Below, in pieces: positions 53,516 through 62,742 of a stretch of DNA of 64,000 nucleotides. Source of the stretch: Romboutsia_C sp015668195 (GTDB taxonomy: Bacteria > Bacillota > Clostridia > Peptostreptococcales > Peptostreptococcaceae); assembly GCF_015668195.1 (NCBI RefSeq), contig NZ_JADPFC010000003.1, positions 186,001-250,000 on the forward strand, written 5' to 3'. Position 1 is the first letter of the stretch. Each line of letters starts with the position of its first letter. A program made the position numbers and the translations under genes. Below the pieces are notes generated by a model. That model did no database searches, was not told the origin of the DNA, and was given only the letters and a program-made list of their open reading frames with translations.

Positions 53516-54319
53516 TTAACTTTGAATATTTCCTTTCCAATAGTTTCGATCTTGTGTATCTTCACTTATTGGTTCTATCTTATAACCTCTCTCTTTTAAT
53601 ACTCTTATAATGTTATCTAAAGCTTCTACAGTTTGTCTTTTTTCATGCATTAATACTATTAAATTAGATTTATCTCTACCATAATATAATAGATTACTTA
53701 CAATATTATCTGTTGTAGACTTCCAATCTAGAGTATCTAAATTCCAATCCCATATTTTATAATTATTTTCTATTAGCATATCATAAGACTCTTTAGGCAT
53801 ATAAGGCTTACTTCCATAAGGTAGCCTTATTAATTTTGATACATCACCTGTTATGTCATAAAGAGTTTCTTGGCAAGTTTTAAATTCATTTAATGTTGCT
53901 TGTGGTGTTTCATAGAGCTTATGTATATCATGAGTTACACTATGAAACCCCATACCATGACCCTCTTTTTGCATTCTATTTAATTCATCTGGATATTTCT
54001 TCATGTTATCATTTATCATAAAAAAAGTTGCTTTAACTTGATTTTTTTCTAATATGTCTAATATTGAGTTGGTGTATTTAGACGGTCCATCATCTATCGT
54101 TATATATGCTATCTTCTGTGGTAATAAAATAGGACCTTTTTCTTTTTGTGTTGTAGCTGTATTTATAGTTTGAGTTAAGGTACTCGTTATTATATAATTT
54201 TCTAATGAAGTATATTCTCTATCCTCATCTTCCTTTAATGTATTAAAAATAATTACACTTAATACAAGAAATACTAATAAAATTATAGCTAATACTTTGC
54301 AATTTTTTTTTATGTTCAT
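53516..54319 (-). CDS. Membrane-anchored polysaccharide deacetylase
   Basis: The 267-residue protein has an N-terminal anchor (about 9-26) and a NodB domain: YITIDDGPSKYTNSILDIL with the catalytic Asp, zinc histidines in MGFHSVTHDIH, and IRLPYGSKPYMPK. It likely deacetylates peptidoglycan or another N-acetyl sugar polymer outside the cell. It is 26 bp downstream of the hydrogenase-like gene, in the same direction, though a shared function is not obvious. Confidence 0.87.
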   Translation of the reverse strand: MNIKKNCKVLAIILLVFLVLSVIIFNTLKEDEDREYTSLENYIITSTLTQTINTATTQKEKGPILLPQKIAYITIDDGPSKYTNSILDILEKNQVKATFFMINDNMKKYPDELNRMQKEGHGMGFHSVTHDIHKLYETPQATLNEFKTCQETLYDITGDVSKLIRLPYGSKPYMPKESYDMLIENNYKIWDWNLDTLDWKSTTDNIVSNLLYYGRDKSNLIVLMHEKRQTVEALDNIIRVLKERGYKIEPISEDTQDRNYWKGNIQS

Positions 54320-54345
54320 CCCCCTAATCTCCTTTGTTTATTACT

Positions 54346-55728
54346 TTATAATCTTATATCTCTACTAAATAACCCTAACAATTTTTTTCTGTCCTCATTT
54401 CTTAGTGTTTCTATTTTTTTCATATCCATTTTTGCTAAAAATTGAATTACATTTATATTTTCAAATGGAGTTTTTATATTTGTTTCTTTAGAATATTCCT
54501 GTACAAATGTTTTTCCTTTTTCTGTGTCTAAAATACGCTTTGGCCCTCCTACACATCCACCTATACATCCCATACCTTCAACAAAAGTTACATCAATTTC
54601 TTTATTTATAACTTTTTCAAGCCCAACTTTGCAGTCTTTAGCTCCCTGAAAAGTAATAGCTTTAAAATCAGCTTTGGGATTTATTTTTTTTACGCAATCT
54701 TCAATAGCTTTACTCACACCTCCTGCATGAGCATATATCCTTCCAAGAGCTGATGATTCTATTCTATTCTCTTCTACTTCTTTATCAGCTTCTATATCTA
54801 AAGCCTTAAATATTTCCTCCAATTCTTTAAATGTTAATACAAAATCTACTGCTCCTTTTATATCTTCTGATATAGCTTCTTTCTTTTTAGCTACGCAAGG
54901 TCCAATAAAAACTACTTTAGCATCTTCATTTAAAATCTTTATAATCCTTGCACAAGCAATCATAGGAGATACTGACTTAGATATGTTATCTACAAATTCA
55001 GGGTAACTTGACTTTATTAAACTAATCCAAATTGGGCAACAACAACTAGTTATAAAACATTCGTCTTTATTTTCCTTAATATGGCTACAATAATCATAAC
55101 TTTCTTTGACAGTAAGTATATCTGCTGCTAAAGCTACTTCTATCATGTCTGCAAAACCTACTTTTTTAAGAGCACTTCTTAACTTACCAGGAGTTACATC
55201 ATTTCCAAGTTGTCCTACAAATGATGGAGCTACAGTTGCATACACAGGATGTTTTTTATCTTTTAGTAATTTTAAAATAGGTATGAATTGAATCTTATCA
55301 GATATCGCCCCTAAGCTACATTCTCTTATACACCCTCCACATGAATTACATGTATTATCCTTATTACAATTAATATGCTTTTCTTTTACTAAACATTCCT
55401 TTCCGTCTTCTTTGTTAACACAATTATTGCACACTTGAGATATTACTGATATTATTGGTGTGCTTATTTCTTGTGTGCACATAGCTTTATTTAACATTTC
55501 TTTTATTGTTTCATCTGTTTTATCTATTGGATCTAATCCCATAACTATTCTTATTAAATTTAATATGGCCTCTTCACCAAATTCATCACATACACTTTCA
55601 CCTAGTACTTTCTTAGGTATATTATCTATATCATCAAATTCCTCACTCCAAATAGCTTTTATAAGTTCATTAAAAAGCTTCATTTTGTAATTATCTAATA
55701 TTTTCGTATTTAAATTAATTGATTCCAT
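54346..55728 (-). CDS. [FeFe]-hydrogenase-like protein, monomeric
   Basis: The 460-residue protein has one ferredoxin-type 4Fe-4S site (CNSCGGCIREC near 121-131), other cysteines upstream of it, and the H-cluster domain with all four ligand motifs: SCCCPIW (usually TSCCPxW), GPCVAKKKEA (usually MPCxxK) and EGMGCIGGCVGGP. The core cysteines are conserved but neighbours differ from the main catalytic hydrogenases, so it may be a sensory or low-activity type. The N-terminal 110 residues match no domain I know. It lies upstream of a deacetylase gene. Confidence 0.82.
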   Translation of the reverse strand: MESINLNTKILDNYKMKLFNELIKAIWSEEFDDIDNIPKKVLGESVCDEFGEEAILNLIRIVMGLDPIDKTDETIKEMLNKAMCTQEISTPIISVISQVCNNCVNKEDGKECLVKEKHINCNKDNTCNSCGGCIRECSLGAISDKIQFIPILKLLKDKKHPVYATVAPSFVGQLGNDVTPGKLRSALKKVGFADMIEVALAADILTVKESYDYCSHIKENKDECFITSCCCPIWISLIKSSYPEFVDNISKSVSPMIACARIIKILNEDAKVVFIGPCVAKKKEAISEDIKGAVDFVLTFKELEEIFKALDIEADKEVEENRIESSALGRIYAHAGGVSKAIEDCVKKINPKADFKAITFQGAKDCKVGLEKVINKEIDVTFVEGMGCIGGCVGGPKRILDTEKGKTFVQEYSKETNIKTPFENINVIQFLAKMDMKKIETLRNEDRKKLLGLFSRDIRL

Positions 55729-55855
55729 GAAAAATGCCTCCTTAAATACTATATAGGTAATATTTACGAAGGCACTAAATTTTATTTATTAAATTTGTAA
55801 TTTAAGTATATTGATTAATATCTAAATTCACTAAGGTGTTTTAATATAATTTATA

Positions 55856-56728
55856 TTAATTGTTGTTATTAATAGTATGAAGTATTTCCGCTTCTTCTAT
55901 TATCTTTCTTAGATGATAATTAAATACAGGGCTTTTGCTTTCATCTAAATCCCATGCTATTTCTTCTAATTCATAGATTTCCCTTAGTATTTCATAATTT
56001 TCTTTGCTTAAATATAGCTTTTTATCTAATAATTCTATTGACTGTATATGGAAATATATTTCTCTACATATAATTATTGTTTCTTCTATTTTTTCTATAT
56101 CTATATCATCTCTACTATAATCTAGCTCATCTATTAACTTAGAATAAGAACCCTCTACTTTCTTTATTTCTTTTTCCAGTTCTTTTATATTAAAACTTCC
56201 TTTATTTAATATCTTAAGTTCTAGAAACTCTTTTGTTAATTTTTCTATAGATTGAAAATCATTTTTGGTATTATCTAAATAATCTGGCCTTGCTAATATA
56301 TAGTTAATAAATACACCTACAACTACTCCTATTGAAGTATCTAATACCCTAAAGAATGAATATTCTGCGGGGCTAGAATTTATAACTCCAAGATGTATAG
56401 ATAAAAAAGTTACACATGCAACAACTACTGCTTTATTGAGTTTAAACATATTGCATAAGTATATTGTGATGATTACTCCAAGACCACAAAGTAATGCATC
56501 TCCTGGTCTAATTAATACAATTAGAAAGCCTATTATACCTCCAAGTATTGTACCTTTTACTCTGTTAAATCCAGCTTTTAACGAACCTTTAACTGTATCT
56601 TGCACTGATACTACACATGCTATGGTTGAGTAAAAAGGATTTTGGACAATCATTGAACCTAGTACAACACAAACAGCTACACTTAATCCTGTTTTAAAGG
56701 TTCTCATGCCGACTTTTTCTAGTTTCAA
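55856..56728 (-). CDS. FUSC/ArAE-family membrane protein
   Basis: The 290-residue protein has five or six membrane segments in residues 10-150 (LSVAVCVVLGSMIV, LGGIIGFLIVLI, LLCGLGVIITIYL, VVVACVTFLSIHLG, VGVFINYILA) and a cytoplasmic helical domain. This is the DUF939/aromatic-acid-exporter plan found in single copy in Firmicutes. It is 18 bp downstream of the nucleotidyltransferase-like gene. The substrate is not known. Confidence 0.78.
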   Translation of the reverse strand: MKLEKVGMRTFKTGLSVAVCVVLGSMIVQNPFYSTIACVVSVQDTVKGSLKAGFNRVKGTILGGIIGFLIVLIRPGDALLCGLGVIITIYLCNMFKLNKAVVVACVTFLSIHLGVINSSPAEYSFFRVLDTSIGVVVGVFINYILARPDYLDNTKNDFQSIEKLTKEFLELKILNKGSFNIKELEKEIKKVEGSYSKLIDELDYSRDDIDIEKIEETIIICREIYFHIQSIELLDKKLYLSKENYEILREIYELEEIAWDLDESKSPVFNYHLRKIIEEAEILHTINNNN

Positions 56729-56746
56729 AATTTTACCTCCAATTTG

Positions 56747-57301
56747 TTATTTATTTATATTTAATAATTCTATTATTTCATTTTTTATATCATTTGGTAA
56801 GTCCTGCTCTAAATTTCTTTTTAATAATTCTTCATGTTTTATCCCATTTTCAACTAAGTATTTTTTTATAATAGGTACTCTTCCTTTAGGATCTCCCATA
56901 ACTAAATATGCTACAAACCAATCTTCTAGAGTAGTTATAGGCATAACTACTTTATCTAAATTTGTTAAATACTTTATAGACTTTTCATCTAGTATAAACT
57001 TATATATAGATTTATTTTCTAACTCTATACTAAAGTTACCCATAAATTCTACTTCTACTCCATCTATATTATATCCAAAAAACTCTTTAGTTCTAAATGG
57101 ATCTTTAGATGGCAAATCTAGCCTTTGACCTATATTATCCATAGCTTTTTTTATTTTTTTTGAATCTTTTCCATCTATTAATATATCTATATCTCTTGGA
57201 TTTTCCACTAATCCATTAAATTTTAGCATCATAGAACTACCTATAGCCCAAGTGCAATCTAATTTATTTAGTATCTCTGCAATTTTCTTTAAAGTGTCCA
57301 T
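56747..57301 (-). CDS. Nucleotidyltransferase-like protein
   Basis: The 184-residue protein has the motif WAIGSSMMLKFNG then PRDIDILIDGKD (DxD pair), then GVEVEFMG. This is the fold of small nucleotidyltransferases of the aminoglycoside or DUF4269 type. A third acidic residue is present, so it may be active. It is the first gene of a pair with the FUSC protein. The substrate is unknown. Confidence 0.7.
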   Translation of the reverse strand: MDTLKKIAEILNKLDCTWAIGSSMMLKFNGLVENPRDIDILIDGKDSKKIKKAMDNIGQRLDLPSKDPFRTKEFFGYNIDGVEVEFMGNFSIELENKSIYKFILDEKSIKYLTNLDKVVMPITTLEDWFVAYLVMGDPKGRVPIIKKYLVENGIKHEELLKRNLEQDLPNDIKNEIIELLNINK

Positions 57302-57427
57302 ATTTTCTAAACTCCTATCTTTATAATATATTTCTTATTAATCATTTTTATAATTAATCTTTATTGTTTGTTTATTTTTTAGATTTATATTATAACATGA
57401 GAAATATTAATTTATTTTTATTACAAA

Positions 57428-57464
57428 TAAAAAAGAGATATCTCAAAGGATACCTCTCTTTTCT
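57428..57464 (-). terminator. Terminator of the glutamate dehydrogenase gene
   Basis: The minus strand reads GAGAGGTATC, CTTT, GAGATATCTC and then TTTTTT, about 55 bp beyond the stop. Confidence 0.85.
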
Positions 57465-57515
57465 ATATCAATGAATTTGAATAACTTATATTATTTATAA
57501 CGATACAAGTTTAAC

Positions 57516-58868
57516 TTATATTACTCCTTGACTCATCATAGCATCTGCAACTTTTAAGAATCCTGCTATATTAGCACCTACAACATAGTTTCCAGCATGA
57601 CCATATTGTTCAGCAGCATTTTTAGATGCTTCAAATATGTTCTTCATTATTACTTGTAATTTTTCTTCAACTTCTTCAAATGTCCAAGATAATCTCATAC
57701 TATTTTGAGACATTTCTAAAGCAGAAGTAGCAACTCCACCAGCATTTGCAGCTTTAGCAGGAGCAACTAATAATCCTTTTTCTAAGAAGTAGTTAACAGC
57801 TTCATTTGTACAAGGCATGTTAGCTCCTTCTCCAATTACTTTAGTTCCATTTTCAACTAATATCTTAGCTGATTCTAAGTTTATATCATTTTGAGTAGCA
57901 CAAGGCATAGCTATATCACACTTAACAGTCCATATTCCTTTTTGACCTTCAACATATATAGCACCTTCTTTTCTAGCTACATATTCTTTTATTCTCTTTC
58001 TTTCTACTTCTTTTATTTGCTTAACTATACTTAAATCTATACCATTTTCATCTACTATATATCCAGAAGAGTCACACATAGCTATTACCTTAGCTCCATG
58101 TTCCATAGCCTTTTGAGCTGCATATATTGCAACATTTCCTGAACCTGATATAACAACTCTCTTGCCTTCAAATGTATCTTTGTGATAGTTTAACATTTCG
58201 TTTACAAAATATACAACTCCAAATCCAGTAGCTTCTTTTCTAGCTAAAGAACCTCCATAAGTTAATCCTTTACCAGTTAATACTCCAGCATCATAAGCAT
58301 TTCTTATTCTCTTATATTGACCAAATAAGAATCCTATTTCTCTAGCTCCAACTCCTATATCTCCAGCTGGTACATCTATATCTTTACCTATATGTCTATA
58401 TAATTCAGTCATAAAACTTTGACAGAATCTCATTATCTCATTATCAGATTTTCCTTTAGGGTTGAAGTCAGATCCACCTTTTCCTCCTCCTATTGGTAAT
58501 CCAGTTAAAGAGTTTTTGAATATTTGTTCAAATCCTAAGAATTTTATTATACTTAAGTTAACAGATGGATGGAATCTAAGTCCTCCCTTATATGGTCCTA
58601 TTGCACTGTTAAATTGTACTCTAAATCCTCTATTTACATGTACTTTTCCATTGTCATCAACCCAAGGTACTCTAAACATTATTTGTCTTTCTGGTTCAAC
58701 TATTCTTTCTAATATACTTGCATCTATGTATTCTGGATGTTTTTCTAAAACACCTTCTAATGAATGTAAAACTTCTTCTATTGTTTGATGGAATTCTGGT
58801 TCTCCATTATTTCTAGCTTTTACATCCTCGATAACTTTTTCTATTACTTCTTTAACATTGTTCCCCAT
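57516..58868 (-). CDS. gdhA: Glutamate dehydrogenase
   Basis: The 450-residue hexameric-type enzyme interconverts glutamate and 2-oxoglutarate plus ammonia. Visible are PIGGGKGGSDFNPKGKS with the catalytic lysine, the catalytic Asp in DVPAGDIGVGAREIG, GKGLTYGGSLARKEATG and the Rossmann motif VVISGSGNVAIYAA. The length and pattern resemble the E. coli GdhA type (447 residues, NADP-linked) rather than the 420-residue GluD. AAAGGGGG precedes the ATG, and a palindrome lies just upstream. Confidence 0.95.
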   Translation of the reverse strand: MGNNVKEVIEKVIEDVKARNNGEPEFHQTIEEVLHSLEGVLEKHPEYIDASILERIVEPERQIMFRVPWVDDNGKVHVNRGFRVQFNSAIGPYKGGLRFHPSVNLSIIKFLGFEQIFKNSLTGLPIGGGKGGSDFNPKGKSDNEIMRFCQSFMTELYRHIGKDIDVPAGDIGVGAREIGFLFGQYKRIRNAYDAGVLTGKGLTYGGSLARKEATGFGVVYFVNEMLNYHKDTFEGKRVVISGSGNVAIYAAQKAMEHGAKVIAMCDSSGYIVDENGIDLSIVKQIKEVERKRIKEYVARKEGAIYVEGQKGIWTVKCDIAMPCATQNDINLESAKILVENGTKVIGEGANMPCTNEAVNYFLEKGLLVAPAKAANAGGVATSALEMSQNSMRLSWTFEEVEEKLQVIMKNIFEASKNAAEQYGHAGNYVVGANIAGFLKVADAMMSQGVI

Positions 58869-58886
58869 TTTTATTAGCCCCCTTTG

Positions 58887-58908
58887 AAATTGAAAACATT
58901 TTCAATTT
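58887..58908 (-). promoter_or_regulatory. Perfect palindrome upstream of gdhA
   Basis: Arms AAATTGAAAA and TTTTCAATTT flank a central CA, just 5' of the gdhA ribosome site. The site resembles a catabolite (cre-like) or other repressor operator but the central CG of a cre is replaced. The remaining part of 58909-59147 contains only AT-rich DNA. Confidence 0.6.
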
Positions 58909-59147
58909 AATAGTACTCCACTATATCTATAATATCAACACCTTATAATTTATTGAAATTTTCTGAATCTTCCTTAATTACAAACATCTCTTTTTTAATA
59001 TGAAATTTATCTAATTTTTTATAAAAGTCATATATTTTATTATTTATTGCATCAATTTTGCCTCTTCTTTTAAATGGGTTATAAAATTATTAATTTAAGA
59101 TTTATTTATAAATTAAGTCACTCATAAATTGTATCGCCTTATAAATA

Positions 59148-59178
59148 AATAGGATAAAGCTTTTGCTTTATCCTATTT
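59148..59178 (-). terminator. Terminator at the end of phoU
   Basis: AAATAGGATAAAGC and GCTTTATCCTATTT pair across a 4-base loop and include the phoU stop codon. The minus strand continues ATTTATAAGG, so the T run is weak. Confidence 0.65.
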
Positions 59179-59821
59179 CAACCATTTCACCTTTTATAGC
59201 ATATATTATTTTTTCACATACATTAGTGCTATGATCACCTATTCTTTCTAAGTACCTTCCTACAAATAAAAGCCTTACTCCTTGATTTATAGTAGTTGAA
59301 TTCTTATTCATAACTTCTAAGCAATCTACATGTATTTGTTTATATAAATTATCTATTTTATCGTCTCTTTTTGCTATATCATAGCAAAGGTCTTCATCTT
59401 CATTTTCTAAAGCTTTATAAATATCATTAATCATATCAGTACATATTTTAGCCGCTTTTGGTATATCAATTAATTCCTTTATATAGGCTTCATCGCCTAT
59501 TTTTAAAGTTTCTTGTGCTATATTAACTGCATAGTCTCCTATTCGTTCTAAATCAAGTGCTATATTTCCTAGAGCGTATATATATCTCAAATCTTTTGCC
59601 ATTGGTTGCTTTAACGCTATAAGTTCAATACTTCTATCTCTTATATACTCTCTTAAAGTATCTATCTCATCATCTTCTTTTATTACTTTTCTTACTCCTT
59701 CTAGGTCTTTATTGATCATAGAGTTAATAGAATTATCTACTGCCTCCCCACACTTTTTTATCATTGCTAATGTGTAGTTTTTAAGTGTATTTATACTTAA
59801 CTCTAAACTTGTATCAACCAT
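59168..59821 (-). CDS. phoU: Phosphate transport regulator PhoU
   Basis: The 217-residue protein consists of two helical repeats with PhoU signatures: VRKVIKEDDEIDTL and MAKDLRYIYALGNIALDLERIGDYAVNIA, then LLFVGRYLERIGDHSTNVCE. PhoU helps repress Pho signalling and limits uptake by Pst. The start MVDTSLEL has AGGAG upstream. It is the last gene of the pst operon, 25 bp after pstB. Confidence 0.95.
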   Translation of the reverse strand: MVDTSLELSINTLKNYTLAMIKKCGEAVDNSINSMINKDLEGVRKVIKEDDEIDTLREYIRDRSIELIALKQPMAKDLRYIYALGNIALDLERIGDYAVNIAQETLKIGDEAYIKELIDIPKAAKICTDMINDIYKALENEDEDLCYDIAKRDDKIDNLYKQIHVDCLEVMNKNSTTINQGVRLLFVGRYLERIGDHSTNVCEKIIYAIKGEMVEIG

Positions 59822-59846
59822 ATATTTACTCCTTTTTTTATAAGTT

Positions 59847-60608
59847 TTATCCAAATCTTCCTGTTATATAATCTTCTGTGCGCTTATCTGTTGGAGTTGT
59901 GAACATAGTTTTTGTGTCACTAAACTCCACTACTTCTCCAGTCAAGAAGAATGCTGTTTGGTCAGATACACGTGCTGCTTGTTGCATATTATGTGTAACT
60001 ATTACTATAGTATATTCATCTTTTAAAGACTCTATTAACTCTTCTACCTTGGCTGTAGATATAGGGTCTAATGCTGATGTTGGCTCGTCCATAAGTATTA
60101 CTTCTGGCTTCATAGCTATTGTTCTTGCTATACATATACGTTGTTGTTGACCTCCAGATAGTCCTAGTGCAGATGATTTTAATCTATCTTTTACTTCATC
60201 CCAAATAGCTGCCCCCCTTAAACTTTCTTCAACTATCTTATCTAGAACCTTTTTATCTTTTATACCATGTGTACGAGGTCCATAAGCTACATTATCATAT
60301 ATACTCATTGGGAATAAGTTTGGCTTTTGGAATACCATTCCTACCTTAGTACGTAATTTTATTACATCCTCACCTTTATATATGTCTTCTCCATCTACTT
60401 CTATTTGTCCTTCTATTCTGACATTGTCTATTAAATCATTCATTCTATTTAAAGTTCTTAAGAATGTTGACTTACCACATCCAGAAGGACCTATTAACGC
60501 AGTAACCTTCTTTTCTTCTATATTCATATTTATCTTCTTTAATGCTTGATTATCTCCATAATATAAATCTAAATTTTTTATACTTATCTTTGTATTATCT
60601 AAACTCAT
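59847..60608 (-). CDS. pstB: Phosphate ABC transporter ATP-binding protein PstB
   Basis: The 253-residue ABC ATPase has Walker A in LIGPSGCGKST, the signature LSGGQQQR, Walker B in VILMDEP and the PstB-type features EGQIEVDGEDIY and FQKPNLFPMSIYDNVAYGPR. It drives phosphate uptake through PstA/PstC. Confidence 0.97.
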   Translation of the reverse strand: MSLDNTKISIKNLDLYYGDNQALKKINMNIEEKKVTALIGPSGCGKSTFLRTLNRMNDLIDNVRIEGQIEVDGEDIYKGEDVIKLRTKVGMVFQKPNLFPMSIYDNVAYGPRTHGIKDKKVLDKIVEESLRGAAIWDEVKDRLKSSALGLSGGQQQRICIARTIAMKPEVILMDEPTSALDPISTAKVEELIESLKDEYTIVIVTHNMQQAARVSDQTAFFLTGEVVEFSDTKTMFTTPTDKRTEDYITGRFG

Positions 60609-60630
60609 CTTTTACACCTCGTAAAATTTC

Positions 60631-61455
60631 TTAGTAATTTGCTTTATTTAATTTTTTAGCCACTATTTTAGCTAATGTATTTAATATTAGTACCATTATT
60701 ATTAACACAATTCCTATAGCTGCTGCTCCTTGTATATCTCCTTTTTCTTTTGTAAGTAAATATGCATGTACTGTTAATGTTCTAGCACTATCAAATATAG
60801 TTCCTGGCATTTGTGCAACTGTCCCTGCTGTTAATAATATGGCTGCTGATTCTCCGATAACACGACCTACTGATAATATCACTCCTGATAGTATCCCTGG
60901 TATCGCACTAGGAAGTACTACTTTATATAAAGTCTGGAACTTAGTTGAACCTAAAGCTAATGATGCTTCTCTATAACTTTGTGGTACTGTTTTTAAAGAT
61001 TCCTCTGTTGTTCTTATTATTACTGGTAATATAATTATTGCTACTGTCAATGCTCCTGAAAGTATTGAGTATTTCATTCCTAAAGTCACTACAAAGAATA
61101 TCCCTCCGAATAATCCATATATTATTGATGGTATACCTGCTAAACTCTCAGTTGCAAATCTTATTATTGTTACTAATCTTCCTTTTTTAGCATACTCTTG
61201 TAAGTATATTGCTGATAATATGCCTATTGGTGTTGCTACTGCTATTGCTAAAAATACCATATAAACTGTGGATACTATCATCGGTAATATTCCTCCACCA
61301 CCCATTGGAGAATAATCACTAAATAAGAATGATGGACTTATTCCTTTTATCCCTTGCATAAATATATATCCGACTATCACAATTAATGTTGTAACTGTAA
61401 ATGCCGCAGATAAATAAACTGATGTTTTTAATATATTTTCTTTAAACTTTCTCAT
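60631..61455 (-). CDS. pstA: Phosphate ABC transporter permease PstA
   Basis: The 274-residue protein has six membrane segments and the permease EAA loop TVPQSYREASLALGSTKFQT. It forms the channel with PstC. It follows pstC with one base between the genes. Confidence 0.96.
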   Translation of the reverse strand: MRKFKENILKTSVYLSAAFTVTTLIVIVGYIFMQGIKGISPSFLFSDYSPMGGGGILPMIVSTVYMVFLAIAVATPIGILSAIYLQEYAKKGRLVTIIRFATESLAGIPSIIYGLFGGIFFVVTLGMKYSILSGALTVAIIILPVIIRTTEESLKTVPQSYREASLALGSTKFQTLYKVVLPSAIPGILSGVILSVGRVIGESAAILLTAGTVAQMPGTIFDSARTLTVHAYLLTKEKGDIQGAAAIGIVLIIMVLILNTLAKIVAKKLNKANY

Positions 61456-61456
61456 G

Positions 61457-62380
61457 CTAATCTACCGCCTTATTCGAAACTTTATTTAATACTATATTTA
61501 AGATTAATATAAACGTGAATAATACAACCCCTGTTGCAAATAACATTTCTTGATGTGTTCCAAATGCATACCCCATCTCTAGTGCTATATTTGTAGTAAG
61601 TGGTCTTACACTATCCATTAAAGATGATGGCATTACTGGAGAGTTACCCGCTACAAGTATTACTGCCATCGTTTCACCTAAGGCTCTACCTATTCCAAGT
61701 ATAACTGCTGCTAATATTCCTGACTTTGCAGCTGGTAATACAACTTTAAATATTGTCTCTATATCTGATGCACCTAATGCTAATGAACCTTCTTTATAAG
61801 CTTTTGGCACTGCTCTTATTGCTGTTTCAGATACTGATATAATAGTAGGTAACATCATAACTGCTAAAACTATTATTACTGCTAATAAACTCTGACCTTT
61901 TGGTAAATTAAATATGTCTTGTATTGCTGGTACTATAACTGCTAAACCAAATATTCCGTATAAAACTGACGGTATACCTGCTAACAATTCAACTGCTGGC
62001 GATATTATTTTAGCTAATTTTTTTGGAGCTAGTTCAGCTATAAATACTGCTGTAAGTATACCTACTGGTACTCCTATGATTAAAGCTCCTGTCGTTGCAA
62101 TTAATGATGCAACTACCATTGATAAAATTCCAAATTTATCTGCACTTGGCACCCATTCACTTCCAGTTATAAATTCTATAAATGAGTAACCTTTAAATAA
62201 AAATGGTGTTAGACCTTTGTAGAATACAAATCCTATTATTAAAAGTAAACTTGCAACTGCTATTAATGCACTTACCATAAATACGTTCTTAGATATTTTC
62301 TCTGCTATATATTTATTCTTGTTATTACTATTTTTATTGTCTCTTTGTTCTATGCTTACTGTACGAGACTTAACTAACAT
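61457..62380 (-). CDS. pstC: Phosphate ABC transporter permease PstC
   Basis: The 307-residue protein has six membrane segments and the EAA loop AVPKAYKEGSLALGASDIET. It pairs with PstA. I start at MLVKSRTV, which has GAGGAGG eight bases upstream; a longer start would read through that site. It is separated from pstS by a terminator and a 360-bp spacer. Confidence 0.96.
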   Translation of the reverse strand: MLVKSRTVSIEQRDNKNSNNKNKYIAEKISKNVFMVSALIAVASLLLIIGFVFYKGLTPFLFKGYSFIEFITGSEWVPSADKFGILSMVVASLIATTGALIIGVPVGILTAVFIAELAPKKLAKIISPAVELLAGIPSVLYGIFGLAVIVPAIQDIFNLPKGQSLLAVIIVLAVMMLPTIISVSETAIRAVPKAYKEGSLALGASDIETIFKVVLPAAKSGILAAVILGIGRALGETMAVILVAGNSPVMPSSLMDSVRPLTTNIALEMGYAFGTHQEMLFATGVVLFTFILILNIVLNKVSNKAVD

Positions 62381-62742
62381 AAAAATCCTCCTCAAAAATC
62401 CTCAATATATTTCTTGTTCATTATTTGTTTATTATTCCTTACATACATATAGTATTATTTCTAGGTTAAATTCATATTAGATTTCGGTTAACTTAAAGTA
62501 AAATAAAAGGCATTTTTTTAACATAAATTTTACTTTTTATATTTTCGTTAAATCTATGTAAAAATCTAATTCATTTCACTAATGATATGTTTGTATGCTT
62601 AATATGAATATGTCTATTGCTCAATTTAACAATTTTAAGTTAGAAATTTTCATGGATCAGATAATTTCCAATGACTTAGTATATTAAAATAAAAAAAGAC
62701 ACATAACTATATGTGCCTTTTTTCTTATAATAATGAGGATAT
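62381..62742. other. Spacer between pstS and pstC
   Basis: The spacer holds the pstS terminator (62698-62717) and no gene. On the minus strand several TTAAC-like units occur between about 62465 and 62560 (for example TTTAACG, TGTTAAA, AAGTTAACC), as might be expected of a PhoP-type box, but the spacing is irregular. I regard that as weak. Confidence 0.3.
62691..62717 (-). terminator. Terminator of pstS
   Basis: The minus strand reads GGCACATA, a 4-base loop, TATGTGTC and then TTTTTTT. It lies about 25 bp after the pstS stop and would make pstS more abundant than pstCAB. Confidence 0.85.

Noticed and set aside
62465..62560. Pho box before pstC
   Set aside because: TTAAC-like units are present but irregularly spaced in AT-rich DNA; not enough to call.
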